Shown: positions 8,927-17,962 of the stretch, in pieces
How the letters are laid out: each line of letters opens with the position of its first letter
Numbering within the stretch: the stretch's first letter is position 1
NCBI GenBank assembly: GCA_006969385.1
Contig: CP030884.1
Coordinates: forward strand, 3,038,001-3,102,000
Source of the DNA: Planctomycetaceae bacterium
GTDB taxonomy: Bacteria > Planctomycetota > Phycisphaerae > UBA1845 > UTPLA1
Direction of reading: 5' to 3'
DNA length: 64,000 bases
Program-made: the position numbers and the translations under genes
Notes under the pieces: model-generated
The model's database searches: none
What the model was told of the DNA's origin: nothing
What the model saw: only the letters and a program-made list of their open reading frames with translations

Positions 8927-9282
8927 TGGGAAGTACTACGGTCATGCTATCACCGAAAGCGCAAGCCTGTTTGGAAGCGTTGATCGAACGCTGGGATCCG
9001 CTCGGTGAACTGCGGGCCCGCAATGGCTGCGTCGTCCCAATTACCGAATTGAGTTCACCGACGCGCCGCCGAATTCGAATTCCGGGCCCGGGTTGCTTGA
9101 TCCGGCGTACCTACAAGGGACGTGTGATCAGCGTGCGCGTGTTGGAGGCCGGGTTCGAGTACGACGGAAAGCACTATCGTTCGCTCAGTGGCGTCGCGCG
9201 GGCGATCACGGGCGCCAAATGGAATGGCAATCTGTTCTTCGGCTTTGTGCGACAGCAGAAAGTGGCGGTGACTGATGGGTAG
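8926..9282 (+). CDS. DUF2924-type protein
   Basis: Protein of 118 residues from ATG 8926, which overlaps the preceding stop (TGATG). The centre and C-terminus match the DUF2924 pattern seen beside serine recombinases: RIPGPGCLIRRTYKGR, then VRVLEAGFEYDGKHYRSLSG and VARAITGAKWNGNLFFG. The SLSxxARxITGxxWNG motif resembles a small DNA-associated fold, but no biochemical role is established to my knowledge. Its stop overlaps the recombinase start by 8 bases (ATGGGTAG), so it is co-translated with the recombinase. Confidence 0.85.
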   Translation: MGSTTVMLSPKAQACLEALIERWDPLGELRARNGCVVPITELSSPTRRRIRIPGPGCLIRRTYKGRVISVRVLEAGFEYDGKHYRSLSGVARAITGAKWNGNLFFGFVRQQKVAVTDG

Positions 9283-10603
9283 AAGGCAACGCCAAGTCAA
9301 AGGGAAAACACCTCTCGCCGAGGGACCAGTGCGGTGTGCCATCTATACGCGCAAGTCCACCAGCGAAGGACTCGACCGCGACTTCAATACCTTGGATGCT
9401 CAGCGCGAGGCCTGCGAGGCATATGTCGCCAGTCAAAAACACACGGGATGGATGGCAATGCCAGACCGATACGACGACGGCGGCTTCTCGGGCGGCAGCA
9501 TGGAACGCCCAGCCTTAGAACAGTTGATGGCAGCGATCGAGGCTGGTGAGATCGATTGTGTGGTGGTCTACAAGGTGGATCGCCTCTCCCGTTCACTGCT
9601 CGACTTCGCCCGCATGATGCAACTCTTCGATGAGAAGAAAGTGCACTTCGTATCAGTGACCCAGCACTTTAATACCGCCGATTCGATGGGGCGTCTCACG
9701 CTCAATATCTTGCTCAGCTTCGCACAATTTGAACGCGAGATCATCGGCGAACGCACACGCGACAAGATTGCCGCCCAACGCAAAAAGGGCAAATGGCCTG
9801 GCGGCTGGCAGGTACTGGGTTATGACGTGGATAAGGAGCACAAGAAACTGCTCGTCAACCCAGCGGAAGCGGATCAAGTGCGCGGCATCTTCGAGCTTTA
9901 CCTACGCCACGAGTCGTTGATCGAAACAGCCCGACAGGCGAACTTGCGTGGGTGGACAACCAAACGCTGGATCACTGCCAAGGGCAAACCGATGGGTGGT
10001 AAACATTTCGACAAATCGAACATGAACTACTTATTGATGAACGAGACCTACATTGGTCGCGTACGCCATCATGACACCAGCTATCCGGGGAATCATGCAG
10101 CGATTATCGAACAGGAAACGTGGGAACGAGTGCAAAAGTTGTTGCAACGAAATGCGAGGACCCGAGGGGCGATGACTCGCAACCGATATAATGCTTTGTT
10201 GAAAGGGATCCTACGTTGTAGCGCTTGCGATGCCGGAATGATCCATACGGTTTGCACGAGAGGGCAGCGTCAATATCGCTATTACATCTGTGTACAGGCC
10301 CAGAAACGGGGCCATGCCACCTGTCCCACCAAGACGGTGCAAGCGGCGTCTATCGAGCAGGAAGTGCTGACCAAGCTGGGCGATCTGCCCCTCGATCGCC
10401 GTAAGTTGAAGGATACCGGGTTGGAGGAAGCGATTCCGCTGCTCTCCGATCCGACCACACTGGGAAGTGCGGAACAGGCACGCTTGCTGCGCCTGATTGT
10501 TGAACGTGTAACTTATGACCGCGCGACCCAACGGATTGGGATTGCGTTAACCGAAGCGGCACTGGCGTGTGTCAACTCTTCCGATGGCGGGCAGGCAGCG
10601 TGA
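9275..10603 (+). CDS. large serine recombinase
   Basis: Site-specific recombinase of 442 residues. The resolvase-type N-terminal domain (about 20-165) carries the nucleophile Ser in YTRKSTSEG and the supporting Arg residues in VYKVDRLSRS. The Recombinase domain (about 190-290) and a zinc ribbon (about 310-350, CSAC...C...C) follow. It has SFAQFEREIIGERTRDK, the family helix E signature. The C-terminal part is short and I do not see the long coiled coil of phage integrases, so it is a compact member. All catalytic residues I can locate are present, so it may be active. It probably mobilises the 8.1-11.05 kb cassette. Confidence 0.93.
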   Translation: MGRRQRQVKGKTPLAEGPVRCAIYTRKSTSEGLDRDFNTLDAQREACEAYVASQKHTGWMAMPDRYDDGGFSGGSMERPALEQLMAAIEAGEIDCVVVYKVDRLSRSLLDFARMMQLFDEKKVHFVSVTQHFNTADSMGRLTLNILLSFAQFEREIIGERTRDKIAAQRKKGKWPGGWQVLGYDVDKEHKKLLVNPAEADQVRGIFELYLRHESLIETARQANLRGWTTKRWITAKGKPMGGKHFDKSNMNYLLMNETYIGRVRHHDTSYPGNHAAIIEQETWERVQKLLQRNARTRGAMTRNRYNALLKGILRCSACDAGMIHTVCTRGQRQYRYYICVQAQKRGHATCPTKTVQAASIEQEVLTKLGDLPLDRRKLKDTGLEEAIPLLSDPTTLGSAEQARLLRLIVERVTYDRATQRIGIALTEAALACVNSSDGGQAA

Positions 10604-10661
10604 CCACACGTAAAACAATAGCAATCGCCCGCCAACCCTCACGAATGAAAGGTCGCAGATC

Positions 10662-11051
10662 ATGTTTGAGTTTGAGGTAAGACTTGATCCGGTCCAGCGT
10701 CCAGAGTTCGATCACGAAGAATCAACATCAACAGACCAACTCGAATCGATTCCGGCACTGACCAAGATGTTGGTCCTCGCCCACCATATCCAACGCGAGG
10801 TCGATCAAGTCGAAGCCACCGATTATGCTGAGATTGCGCGACAGATAGGTGTGTCGCGTGCGCGGGTAGCCCAGATCGTACGTCTCACACGTTTGGCACC
10901 CAAGATTCAGGAAGTCATTCTTAACGAACCAGATCGTATCGCTATGCTGCGCGAACGCACGATTCGCCAAATCGATATTGCTGCGGATGAATCGGCGCAG
11001 TTGCGACACTTCACCCGCTTGCTGAATGAGTCCCGGAAAACTGGCTATTAG
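10662..11051 (+). CDS. HTH (ParB/KorB-like) DNA-binding protein of recombinase cassette
   Basis: Protein of 129 residues. The centre has a clear helix-turn-helix, YAEIARQIGVSRARVAQIVR, followed by LTRLAPKIQEVILN, as in the HTH of ParB/KorB-like proteins. There is no CTPase or nuclease domain. It lies 58 bases after the recombinase on the same strand. It could act as directionality factor or regulator of the recombinase; that is inference from position. Confidence 0.75.
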   Translation: MFEFEVRLDPVQRPEFDHEESTSTDQLESIPALTKMLVLAHHIQREVDQVEATDYAEIARQIGVSRARVAQIVRLTRLAPKIQEVILNEPDRIAMLRERTIRQIDIAADESAQLRHFTRLLNESRKTGY

Positions 11052-11441
11052 TTCAATCGTCAGTCACGCTGCGCTCGCATCATCAAACTGTCGGCACAAC
11101 ACAACCTGCAATGCAACCCATCTCGCGACTTTCAGTTGCATCCGCTTCAGGACACAACTTGTCGTCACATATTGAGCCAGAATATTTTCATCGCTCTCGG
11201 TGACGGAGATCACTGTTAACCAAACGATGCTTCGGGCGAGGCCAAAAGGGAGAGGAATCGGGCAATTCGGCGCAGTTGGGGGCGACAATTCGATGTCTTG
11301 GTGCGGGAGCGTCGAAAAGGAGAGGAACAGGGTCTGAACCACAGGTTTCGTAAGTCCGCTCTTGACGCGAGGTTACGGAGAATTCGCGCAAGTCGAGATC
11401 GTTAACCAAATAGGGAGAGGATTTCAAGCAATGAAGTGAAC
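11052..11441. other. gene-free stretch between recombinase cassette and tRNA-Asn
   Basis: I see no gene in these 390 bases. The frames present lack ribosome sites and family motifs. Because the cassette ends on its left and the 3' end of a tRNA gene on its right, this stretch may hold the right boundary or attachment site. I compared the tRNA 3' end with the DNA left of 8090 and found no matching duplicate. Confidence 0.4.
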
Positions 11442-11514
11442 CTCCCCGAGTAGGACTCGAACCTACAACCTAGCGGTTAACAGCCGCTCGCTCTACCGAT
11501 TGAGCTATCGGGGA
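11442..11514 (-). tRNA. tRNA-Asn (anticodon GTT)
   Basis: A 73-nt cloverleaf on the minus strand. The acceptor stem TCCCCGA pairs with TCGGGGA (discriminator G at 11442), the D loop is AGCTCAATCGGTAGAGC, the anticodon stem-loop has CTGTTAA with GTT at 11481-11479, and the T arm has GGTTCGAGTCC. CCA is not encoded. Its 3' end faces the recombinase cassette. Confidence 0.96.
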
Positions 11515-11648
11515 TCGTGTCGGGAGCTTGCGCTCGCGAGCCATATATCTATACCCAAACTTCGGCGTTTGTCCACCCCGAATTTCGCTGCGTCCCCGAA
11601 GATTCCGCTTTTTGTGAGGTTGGCGGGGCATCTTATACTGCCGCCATC

Positions 11649-13154
11649 ATGTCGGACGCATCGAACAGTCCCGATTTAAGCAAGTGGCGGCGGCTCGCCG
11701 TCGGTTGCGAGCGCATGGCTCGCCGCTTCGTGCCCGATCCGCTCGTTTTCGCCGCCGGCCTGACGGCGATCGTTTTGCTGTGTGCCATGCTGTGGCCCGG
11801 AACGGATGAACTGCGGTCGGTCACCGCGACCGACCGCATGCAAACGCTGCTCTTGATTTGGTTCGATGGTTTGTGGCAGCCCGGTATGTTGGCGTTTGCG
11901 GCGCAGATGTGCCTGATTTTGCTGGCTGGCTTCGGGTTGGCCTCCGCACCCATCGCCCGACGGTGTATCGAACGGCTGGCGGCGATGCCGACGACGTTGC
12001 CATCGGCGGTTTGCCTTGTTGCCGCGGTTTCGTGCGTGGGCTGTTGGATCAATTGGGGCTTCGGGCTGATCAGCGCCGGGCTGCTCGCCTCGGTTTTGCA
12101 ACGACGGTTATTGGCAGAATGCCGGCGTGGCTCGGTTTTGGTTGCTGCCGCGTATAGCGGCATGATGATTTGGCACGGCGGGTTGTCCGGGTCGGCACCG
12201 CTCAAGGTTGCTGCTGGTGTGGTGCCGATTCGCCAAGCAGCGGAACAATCGGCAACGACCGAAGCGATTGAGGTGCCGGTGCAAGCGACGATTCTGTCGA
12301 ACGGTAACTTATTGCTGACGGTCGGATTGTTTATTGGCATCCCGTTGTTTTTGAGAAGCTTGACGGGGGGCCAAGAGCGATTGCTGGATGCAGCAATGCA
12401 CGGCGATGTTGAACGCAACGCCATTACTGTATCGGAAGCGCGCCATGAAGGTTCGATGGTGCAATCCGAAGACGTTGCGTCAAACTCGGGACGACCAAGC
12501 TTCAACGATCGATTGCTGCAATCACGTTGGGCGTCCACGGGCTTGGCTTGCTTGATTCTTTTTACAATCGCGCTGCGGTTTAAGCAGTTTCAATTCGATG
12601 CAATGGGCCTTGATCAGGTCAATGCAACATTCATCGGCCTTGGACTGCTACTACATGCCAATATCGCCGGGTTCCTGCGCGCGATGGGCGAGGGCGGTCG
12701 CGCGATCGTAGGAATCATTCTGTTGTTTCCGTTCTACGCAGGCATTCAAGGATTGATGCGCGACAGCGGCATGGCCGTCGCGCTGTCACAGTTTTTTATC
12801 GACGGGGGCGTAGCGCTGGGAACGCTGCTGAATGTTGATCCAAGCTGGACGTTCACCCCCGCGTGTTTCTTCAGCGCGGCGCTGGTGAATATCTTTGTGC
12901 CGTCGGGCGGTGGGCAGTGGATCGTGCAAGGACCGCTCATGTGCGGCGCGGCCGAAGGCTTGGGCGTTGGCCTGCCGCAAACGGTAATGGCGATTAGCTA
13001 TGGCGATCAACTGACGAACATGATTCAGCCTTTTTGGGCGATCCCGTTGATGGGGCTGACCGGCGCGAACCCGCGGGAGTTCCTGGGGCCGTGCGTGTTG
13101 TTGATGTTGGCGGCAACGCCAATATTCATAGGGGCGTTATTACTCTTGCATTGA
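11649..13154 (+). CDS. atoE: short-chain fatty acid transporter, AtoE family
   Basis: Inner-membrane permease of the AtoE (short-chain fatty acid transporter) family. The start at ATG 11649 is preferred; an open frame upstream to 11517 would overlap the tRNA gene and adds no motif. Multiple hydrophobic segments begin with RFVPDPLVFAAGLTAIVLLC, and the family hallmark regions are present: WINWGFGLISAG, then late in the protein FVPSGGGQWIVQGP and SYGDQLTNMIQPFWAIPLMG. Its length of about 501 residues is close to the usual 440-480. The central loop (about 235-285) is hydrophilic. It stands alone, without ato catabolic genes in the window. Confidence 0.88.
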   Translation: MSDASNSPDLSKWRRLAVGCERMARRFVPDPLVFAAGLTAIVLLCAMLWPGTDELRSVTATDRMQTLLLIWFDGLWQPGMLAFAAQMCLILLAGFGLASAPIARRCIERLAAMPTTLPSAVCLVAAVSCVGCWINWGFGLISAGLLASVLQRRLLAECRRGSVLVAAAYSGMMIWHGGLSGSAPLKVAAGVVPIRQAAEQSATTEAIEVPVQATILSNGNLLLTVGLFIGIPLFLRSLTGGQERLLDAAMHGDVERNAITVSEARHEGSMVQSEDVASNSGRPSFNDRLLQSRWASTGLACLILFTIALRFKQFQFDAMGLDQVNATFIGLGLLLHANIAGFLRAMGEGGRAIVGIILLFPFYAGIQGLMRDSGMAVALSQFFIDGGVALGTLLNVDPSWTFTPACFFSAALVNIFVPSGGGQWIVQGPLMCGAAEGLGVGLPQTVMAISYGDQLTNMIQPFWAIPLMGLTGANPREFLGPCVLLMLAATPIFIGALLLLH

Positions 13155-13379
13155 AGGAGTGGCTGGACGGATCCCGCTAGCAAATCCTTTTAAAAGACTC
13201 TAATTTTAGCGCTCGATCTTTGTTTTACCGCCACCTCTCTCCAGAAAATAGGCATTTCAGCAATTTGTCGATTTATGGGATCGACATCGGTCGAATTTTC
13301 TGAATTTTTTCCATGCGCCTGCTAATCTCATTTCAGTTTCAAAATGTGTTGACGAATGCTAAATGCAAAGGAGTTATTC

Positions 13380-13583
13380 ATGTCCGCAACCAACGAAACA
13401 ACGAACTGGCCCGAACTCGCCATCGGTCTGTACGACAAGCTGACGGGTCGCAATGCCGAAATCACGTACGAATTCGACAATATGGAAGTCGGCGTACCGG
13501 CCGGCGTCGGCGAGCAACCCAAACAAGCGCAATGGAAACTCAACGGTACGCTCAAGATTCGCACGCGCGACGTCTCCAAATAA
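13380..13583 (+). CDS. small hypothetical protein, first of a two-gene unit
   Basis: Protein of 67 residues from ATG 13380, chosen because AAAGGAG lies 7 bases upstream. It starts MSATNETTNWPELAIGLYDK and is acidic and beta-prone, with no signal peptide or membrane segment. A TAA stop is followed after three bases by the next gene. I do not recognise the family. The upstream region is AT-rich (13185-13320) and probably holds the promoter. Confidence 0.6.
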   Translation: MSATNETTNWPELAIGLYDKLTGRNAEITYEFDNMEVGVPAGVGEQPKQAQWKLNGTLKIRTRDVSK

Positions 13584-13586
13584 GCC

Positions 13587-13925
13587 ATGCGCAAGCGGAT
13601 CGAGATCAGCGGCGAATTGGACGTCACCGGCCCACGTGGTTCACTGCAAGTGCGCGGTGCCGGTGATCGACTGACGGTTCATGCGACCGAGCTAAGCGCG
13701 CTGCTAGGGCTACGGTCGCTCGCGCCGCGCACATTAGGCAAACTCGATGCGTTGCCGGAAGAGATGACGCCACCAATCGATATTTACGTGGGAAAGCGAC
13801 GCGTCATGCGGGTCGATTTGCGGGTTAACTCGTGGTTGGGGAAGATGTTTGCCGGGCATGGAAGTGTCGCGATTATGCCCGGCAACTTGGTACTGGCGAT
13901 GCTCGGCGGGAACGGCAAGCGTTGA
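13587..13925 (+). CDS. hypothetical protein, second of a two-gene unit
   Basis: Protein of 112 residues starting MRKRIEISGELDVTG, three bases after the stop of the preceding small gene, so it is co-transcribed. A predicted beta-rich first half is followed by an amphipathic C-terminus (RVNSWLGKMFAGHGSVAIMP). There is no recognisable domain. The pairing suggests two partners of one complex, but nothing in the sequence says which. Confidence 0.55.
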   Translation: MRKRIEISGELDVTGPRGSLQVRGAGDRLTVHATELSALLGLRSLAPRTLGKLDALPEEMTPPIDIYVGKRRVMRVDLRVNSWLGKMFAGHGSVAIMPGNLVLAMLGGNGKR

Positions 13926-13970
13926 TGGTCGCCTCAATGTCGCGACTGGCTACGATACGCAAAACACCAG

Positions 13971-15188
13971 TTAGGCCGAGATTTGAAGACGCGCCGTGTC
14001 CGTACGCCGTCGCTTCGAAACATCACGGAAGGAATCGTCGCGATCGTCCACCCTTGCTGAAACCAACGCGCTCAGCAGTTCGACCTTGGCGTCCCAGCTT
14101 TCCACTTGCATGGCTTGCATGCGTCGCTCGGCTTGCCGCGCATCGTCGCACAGGGCGGCCTCACATGCCCTCACCCATGCATCTGCCGTCGAACCCAGCG
14201 ACACGAACGGTTGATACCCCAATACCTCCGGGAGCGGCGTTGAAACAACCGGCAGGCCGGCTGCTAAGTATTCGCGCAGTTTGATCGGGTTGACGGCGGC
14301 AGTTAGCGGGTTCAGCCGAAACGGAATCAGCCCCACATCCATCGCCTTTGCATACGCCGGCAACTGCTGATAAGCGCGCCGACCGAGCAAATGCACGTTC
14401 GGCAGTTGCTCGAGCTGTGTTACGTCGGTTGCCGCTTCGCCGATCAATACCATCGACCAATCGGGCCGCTGCCGCGCGACGCCAACCAACAGATCGATAT
14501 CAACCCAATCCTGAATCAACCCCCAAAAGCCGAGGATCGGTCGCGGCAGATGTGCCACATCTTCGGGAATCGTAACCTCGTCGCGTTGCGCCGTCGCAAA
14601 GTGTTCGACATCCACACCGTGCGGTACGAGTTCGATGCGTCGACTGATCGGCCGCTTGGCTTCCAACAATTGCCGCGACGTCACGACAACGAGATCGCTT
14701 TGCAACGCGAGCCGTCGTTCCGCAGCCAGCATCGCTCCAACGTCGTAACCCGTGAACTGGCTAAACTCATCCACGCAGTAATACACGACGCACGACTCAT
14801 CGAACTGCCCGCAGAGATAATCGACGTCCGGCGCGAACGACCACAGTTGCACCGGCCGCCGCGGCAGGTCGCGCAACACGGACCGAATCTGTCGCGTGAG
14901 TAACTGTGCGTTGATCTTTGCGACGGCGCTGTTGCCGGGCAACGGCACCACCATCGGCGTGATGACGGTCAGGTTATCGTGTACGCGGCGCGGTCCTTCT
15001 ATCACTTGCCGCAGTTTGTTGGTTATCGCGGAGACATCGCGGACGGATGCCGTGGGCCGACGCGAGCCGTGATAGTTCACCCAGATCACGTGATTCTTCG
15101 CGGCCAGCCGATTCATGACCTGATGTTTGCTGGTCGGGTCGTACCAATAGTTGCTCGCGATGCAAATGATGTTCTGGTTTTCGATCAT
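13971..15188 (-). CDS. glycosyltransferase, GT4-like family
   Basis: Protein of 405 residues with GT-B fold features. The N-terminal Rossmann start is NIICIASNYWYDPTSKHQVM, the inter-domain region is RRIELVPHGVDVEHF, the second domain begins PILGFWGLIQDWVDIDLL, and the donor-binding stretch is NPIKLREYLAAGLPVVST (the Lys/Glu region of GT4 enzymes). The sugar and acceptor cannot be told. It is in the same direction as a second glycosyltransferase 57 bases upstream, so both probably serve one surface-polysaccharide pathway. ATG at 15188; no membrane segment. Confidence 0.85.
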   Translation of the reverse strand: MIENQNIICIASNYWYDPTSKHQVMNRLAAKNHVIWVNYHGSRRPTASVRDVSAITNKLRQVIEGPRRVHDNLTVITPMVVPLPGNSAVAKINAQLLTRQIRSVLRDLPRRPVQLWSFAPDVDYLCGQFDESCVVYYCVDEFSQFTGYDVGAMLAAERRLALQSDLVVVTSRQLLEAKRPISRRIELVPHGVDVEHFATAQRDEVTIPEDVAHLPRPILGFWGLIQDWVDIDLLVGVARQRPDWSMVLIGEAATDVTQLEQLPNVHLLGRRAYQQLPAYAKAMDVGLIPFRLNPLTAAVNPIKLREYLAAGLPVVSTPLPEVLGYQPFVSLGSTADAWVRACEAALCDDARQAERRMQAMQVESWDAKVELLSALVSARVDDRDDSFRDVSKRRRTDTARLQISA

Positions 15189-15245
15189 GCTTAGGGGCGA
15201 GGCGCTCGCTTCGGGCTCAAGTAAGTCGATGACAGTCGCGACGAG

Positions 15246-16529
15246 TTACGGCGCGACACTACTGAGTACATCGACGCATTGGGCCGCCACATCCGACCAT
15301 TTACGCTGACTGCCGTATTCGGCAATGGCGGGTCGGTCCCAGTCGCGCTGCAGAGCGACCGAGATGGCATCGGCGAGAGCGTCGCGATCACCCAACAACA
15401 CGAGCGCGCCGAGATCGGGACTGGTCACTTGCTCGCGATTGCCGCCGACATCGGTGGCGACGACGGGGCAGCCGCAGGCAAGCGCTTCGGCGATGCTGTT
15501 GCACCAGCCCTCGGATGTACTGACAAGCGCGAACAAATCGGCGGCGTTGAGTAGCGTTCGTAGGCAATCGGGCTCAACGCGCCCCGTGCAAATAACGGCG
15601 GGCATTGGTCCGCCGATGGCCGCATTGGTCTCGTCAATCTGTTGCCGCAAGTGCGTTTCGTAAGCGGTTTCACCGACCGATCCGCCGATCAAGACGAGTT
15701 GCACGTTGCCGCACTGCCGTCGGATCGTCGGCCAAATCTCGACCAAGCGATGGAAGCCTTTCAGTTCTTGCAAATGACCGACGCTGACGACATGGTGGGA
15801 AGCGGCGTCCCATTGGTCGGATAGCTGCGTAGATAAATCCGACGAGCAGCCACCAGTCGGTAAGTGCGTCGTGACGCCGTCAGCATGTTGTCTTTTACCC
15901 GGCTCGTAGTAGAACACGTCCGCATCAATGCCATTGGGAATCACGGTCACGTCGAGTCGCCGACCGGTGACGGTGCGTGCCAGGTCGGCCAAGGCCTGCG
16001 AAACGGCGATGAGTCGGTCGGCGCCACACAACATCTCGATAATCTGACGACGACGCGCCGGATGCCGCGCTTGGCTAACCAACTTTCCCCGAATTGTGCA
16101 AACGAACGGAATGCGGCGCTGTTGTGCCACGCGCCAAGCGCCGACACCATCGGGCCAGACGAAATGTGCGTCGATGACATCGCTCGAAGCGAGCCGCTCA
16201 TTCTCATGCCAGTGCCGCGCGAATGCATCAGCGTAGAACTGCGCATCCAAATGTTTAAGCATTCCCGGTAGATAGAACATCGACGGCCAGAAGACGGGTG
16301 GCTCGGTCGTCTGAGCTGGCTCGTGACTAATGTCTGCAAAGGGTCGCCGGCGCAGCGGCGGGCAGACCGGGATCGGCGCGACGACATGCAATGGATGCAT
16401 TTGATGAATGGCGGCCAACCGGCGCTGCACAAAGACGCCATACGTCGGCTGCGTCGGATTCGGGTAACACAGCGTGGTCGCCACCGGCTTCATAAAGGCG
16501 AACGATACGGGATTCTGATTGCCGGGCAA
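15246..16529 (-). CDS. glycosyltransferase, GT4 family
   Basis: Protein of up to 427 residues. The first start is 16529; an alternative at 16493 begins MKPVATTLCYPNPTQPTYG, the usual N-terminus of this family, and may be the true one. Features: GVFVQRRLAAI (acceptor domain), RLDVTVIPNGIDADVF, VVSVGHLQELKGFHRLVEIW, and the GT4 nucleotide-sugar signature SEGWCNSIAEALACGCPVVA with VGGNREQV. It resembles enzymes of exopolysaccharide assembly. It lies immediately upstream of the second glycosyltransferase gene. Confidence 0.88.
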   Translation of the reverse strand: MPGNQNPVSFAFMKPVATTLCYPNPTQPTYGVFVQRRLAAIHQMHPLHVVAPIPVCPPLRRRPFADISHEPAQTTEPPVFWPSMFYLPGMLKHLDAQFYADAFARHWHENERLASSDVIDAHFVWPDGVGAWRVAQQRRIPFVCTIRGKLVSQARHPARRRQIIEMLCGADRLIAVSQALADLARTVTGRRLDVTVIPNGIDADVFYYEPGKRQHADGVTTHLPTGGCSSDLSTQLSDQWDAASHHVVSVGHLQELKGFHRLVEIWPTIRRQCGNVQLVLIGGSVGETAYETHLRQQIDETNAAIGGPMPAVICTGRVEPDCLRTLLNAADLFALVSTSEGWCNSIAEALACGCPVVATDVGGNREQVTSPDLGALVLLGDRDALADAISVALQRDWDRPAIAEYGSQRKWSDVAAQCVDVLSSVAP

Positions 16530-16631
16530 CGGTTAGATTTGGATGGGGCTTGAATTAAGTCCATCGGCAGAAGGCATCACTGTGGCACCGCCGTCTCGGC
16601 GGTGAAAACAGGCGCAATCAAACCATCCCGA

Positions 16632-17438
16632 TCAGTTCGCCGTCTCACCCATCGCGCACGCGTTCAAATATCCGCCTTGCTGCCGTGCGACCTGTTCCCA
16701 ATATATCAATTGCGCTGCGGCGAACGCGGCGTCGGGGGCAGCGCGGCGGTTGTGCGGCACCATATCGGGATAGACGCGATGCTCGAGCAATCTGCGATCG
16801 ATCGGTTTGTCGGCCAAGGCCCGTTCGATGATTTCGCACAGCTTGCGCTGATTGATCATGTCCGACGATCCCTTCTGCTTACCCAGGCAACTGAAATCGA
16901 AGTGATCGGCAACGACATGCACGGCGTTTTGTTCGGGCCTTGTCGGAAAGAACGCCGCAAACATGGTGACGTCGCGCTGCCGCGTGGTTTTGACATCGAC
17001 CTTGTACGCCGTACGTGCACCATGGTGTGTGTAGATCGGCTGCCGCGCCTGCAATTCAGTTTTCTCGTTGATATCGCCGCGATACCCAATGACGAGCAGG
17101 TCGATGTCGTCAAACTCCAAATTGACGCGCTGTTTGCGGCGGTCCTCAAAAATAAACCCCGCCTCCGTGCGGCCCATTCGAAACGCCGCGAAGGGTTGCT
17201 GCGGCGGGAGTTGTGCCTCCCGATACGCGATAACGATCAGATCGTCACCGCGAATCGATTTGGCGGCTTGTTCGGCTTCGGCTTGCGAGACGAAGATCGA
17301 CAACGAGCGCGGCATCGGCGTCTTGAGCCGTACGCGCACGTCGTACGTCGATATGCCCAGCGCATCCGCGAGCTGCTTGGCACGCGCCGGTTCCAATATG
17401 CCGACTGTCCGCACGGCAAGATGAAAGCGATCGTTCAT
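16632..17438 (-). CDS. hypothetical protein
   Basis: Protein of 268 residues that I do not recognise. The N-terminal part (about 1-75) reads like a small alpha/beta module (ILEPARAKQLADALGISTYD, then PRSLSIFVSQAEAEQAAKSI). The middle has an acidic-aromatic stretch (NLEFDDIDLLVIGYRGDINE) and the end is helical (AAPDAAFAAAQLIYWEQVAR). There is no signal peptide or membrane segment. It sits upstream of the two glycosyltransferases in the same direction, with a gap of about 100 bases, so it may be co-transcribed. Codon pattern is like its neighbours. Confidence 0.55.
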   Translation of the reverse strand: MNDRFHLAVRTVGILEPARAKQLADALGISTYDVRVRLKTPMPRSLSIFVSQAEAEQAAKSIRGDDLIVIAYREAQLPPQQPFAAFRMGRTEAGFIFEDRRKQRVNLEFDDIDLLVIGYRGDINEKTELQARQPIYTHHGARTAYKVDVKTTRQRDVTMFAAFFPTRPEQNAVHVVADHFDFSCLGKQKGSSDMINQRKLCEIIERALADKPIDRRLLEHRVYPDMVPHNRRAAPDAAFAAAQLIYWEQVARQQGGYLNACAMGETAN

Positions 17439-17962
17439 GTCGGTCAGTTTATCCGGTCGCTGCCCGTCGCGCGTTTAGAATCTGCCGCCGATTTCCGAAT
17501 CGCACTTCGAATCGCCGCAGCGAAAGGTCGTTCTTCGCAACCACGTCGTGGTGCTGTCGCAACATGCCCACACAAAGCGACCCATGCGCTCCACGCCCGA
17601 ATTGCCGAGAATCCCTCCGATTCCGGCCTGAGAATCAAAAAGAGCGCATCGCAACCGTCCGAAAACACCTCGTGCCCAATACGCGGCCCAAGGTGTGCAC
17701 CGCTATCCCCGTGACTTCAAACCCGCCCGAGGCCACTGCGATGCTCACCGAACGAACCTTTATCTGCTGCACCGTCTTACCGCCGTTCGCCGCGCTCTTC
17801 ATTTCGGTTCCCGCCGGTCTGGCCGTCGCCGCTGTGGTGTTCGCACTGCGTCCGCGACAGGTTTGGCATCCCGTTGCCGCGTAAACTGCGTTCGCAAGAC
17901 CCAAATTACGTGGCCAGCTCGATCTGTTTGGATCATCCTCGCGACCGAGCTAACATCCCTTC
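17439..17962. other. gene-free stretch between divergent genes
   Basis: About 520 bases between divergent genes. The only frame worth noting is at 17741-17884 (+), a 47-residue peptide with one hydrophobic segment (PPFAALFISVPAGLAVAAVV) and no clear ribosome site. I do not call it. The region probably contains promoters for both flanking genes. Confidence 0.4.

Noticed and set aside
11442..11514. tRNA-Asn as attachment site of the recombinase cassette
   Set aside because: I found no second copy of the tRNA 3' end left of the cassette, and serine recombinases of this kind often do not use tRNA genes. Only the position is suggestive.
11517..11648. N-terminal extension of the AtoE frame overlapping the tRNA region
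   Set aside because: The codons have no family similarity and overlap the tRNA promoter side; ATG 11649 fits the family start.
11633..12538. Long minus-strand frame inside atoE
   Set aside because: It is the shadow of a GC-rich gene; the plus frame has all the AtoE motifs and membrane segments.
16602..17714. 370-residue plus-strand frame opposite the unknown gene at 16632-17438
   Set aside because: The minus frame has a more protein-like composition and fits the direction of the glycosyltransferase genes; the plus frame has Arg-rich shadow composition. This remains the least certain of the shadow decisions.
17741..17884. 47-residue membrane peptide
   Set aside because: One hydrophobic segment but no ribosome site and no neighbour context; could be chance in GC-rich DNA.
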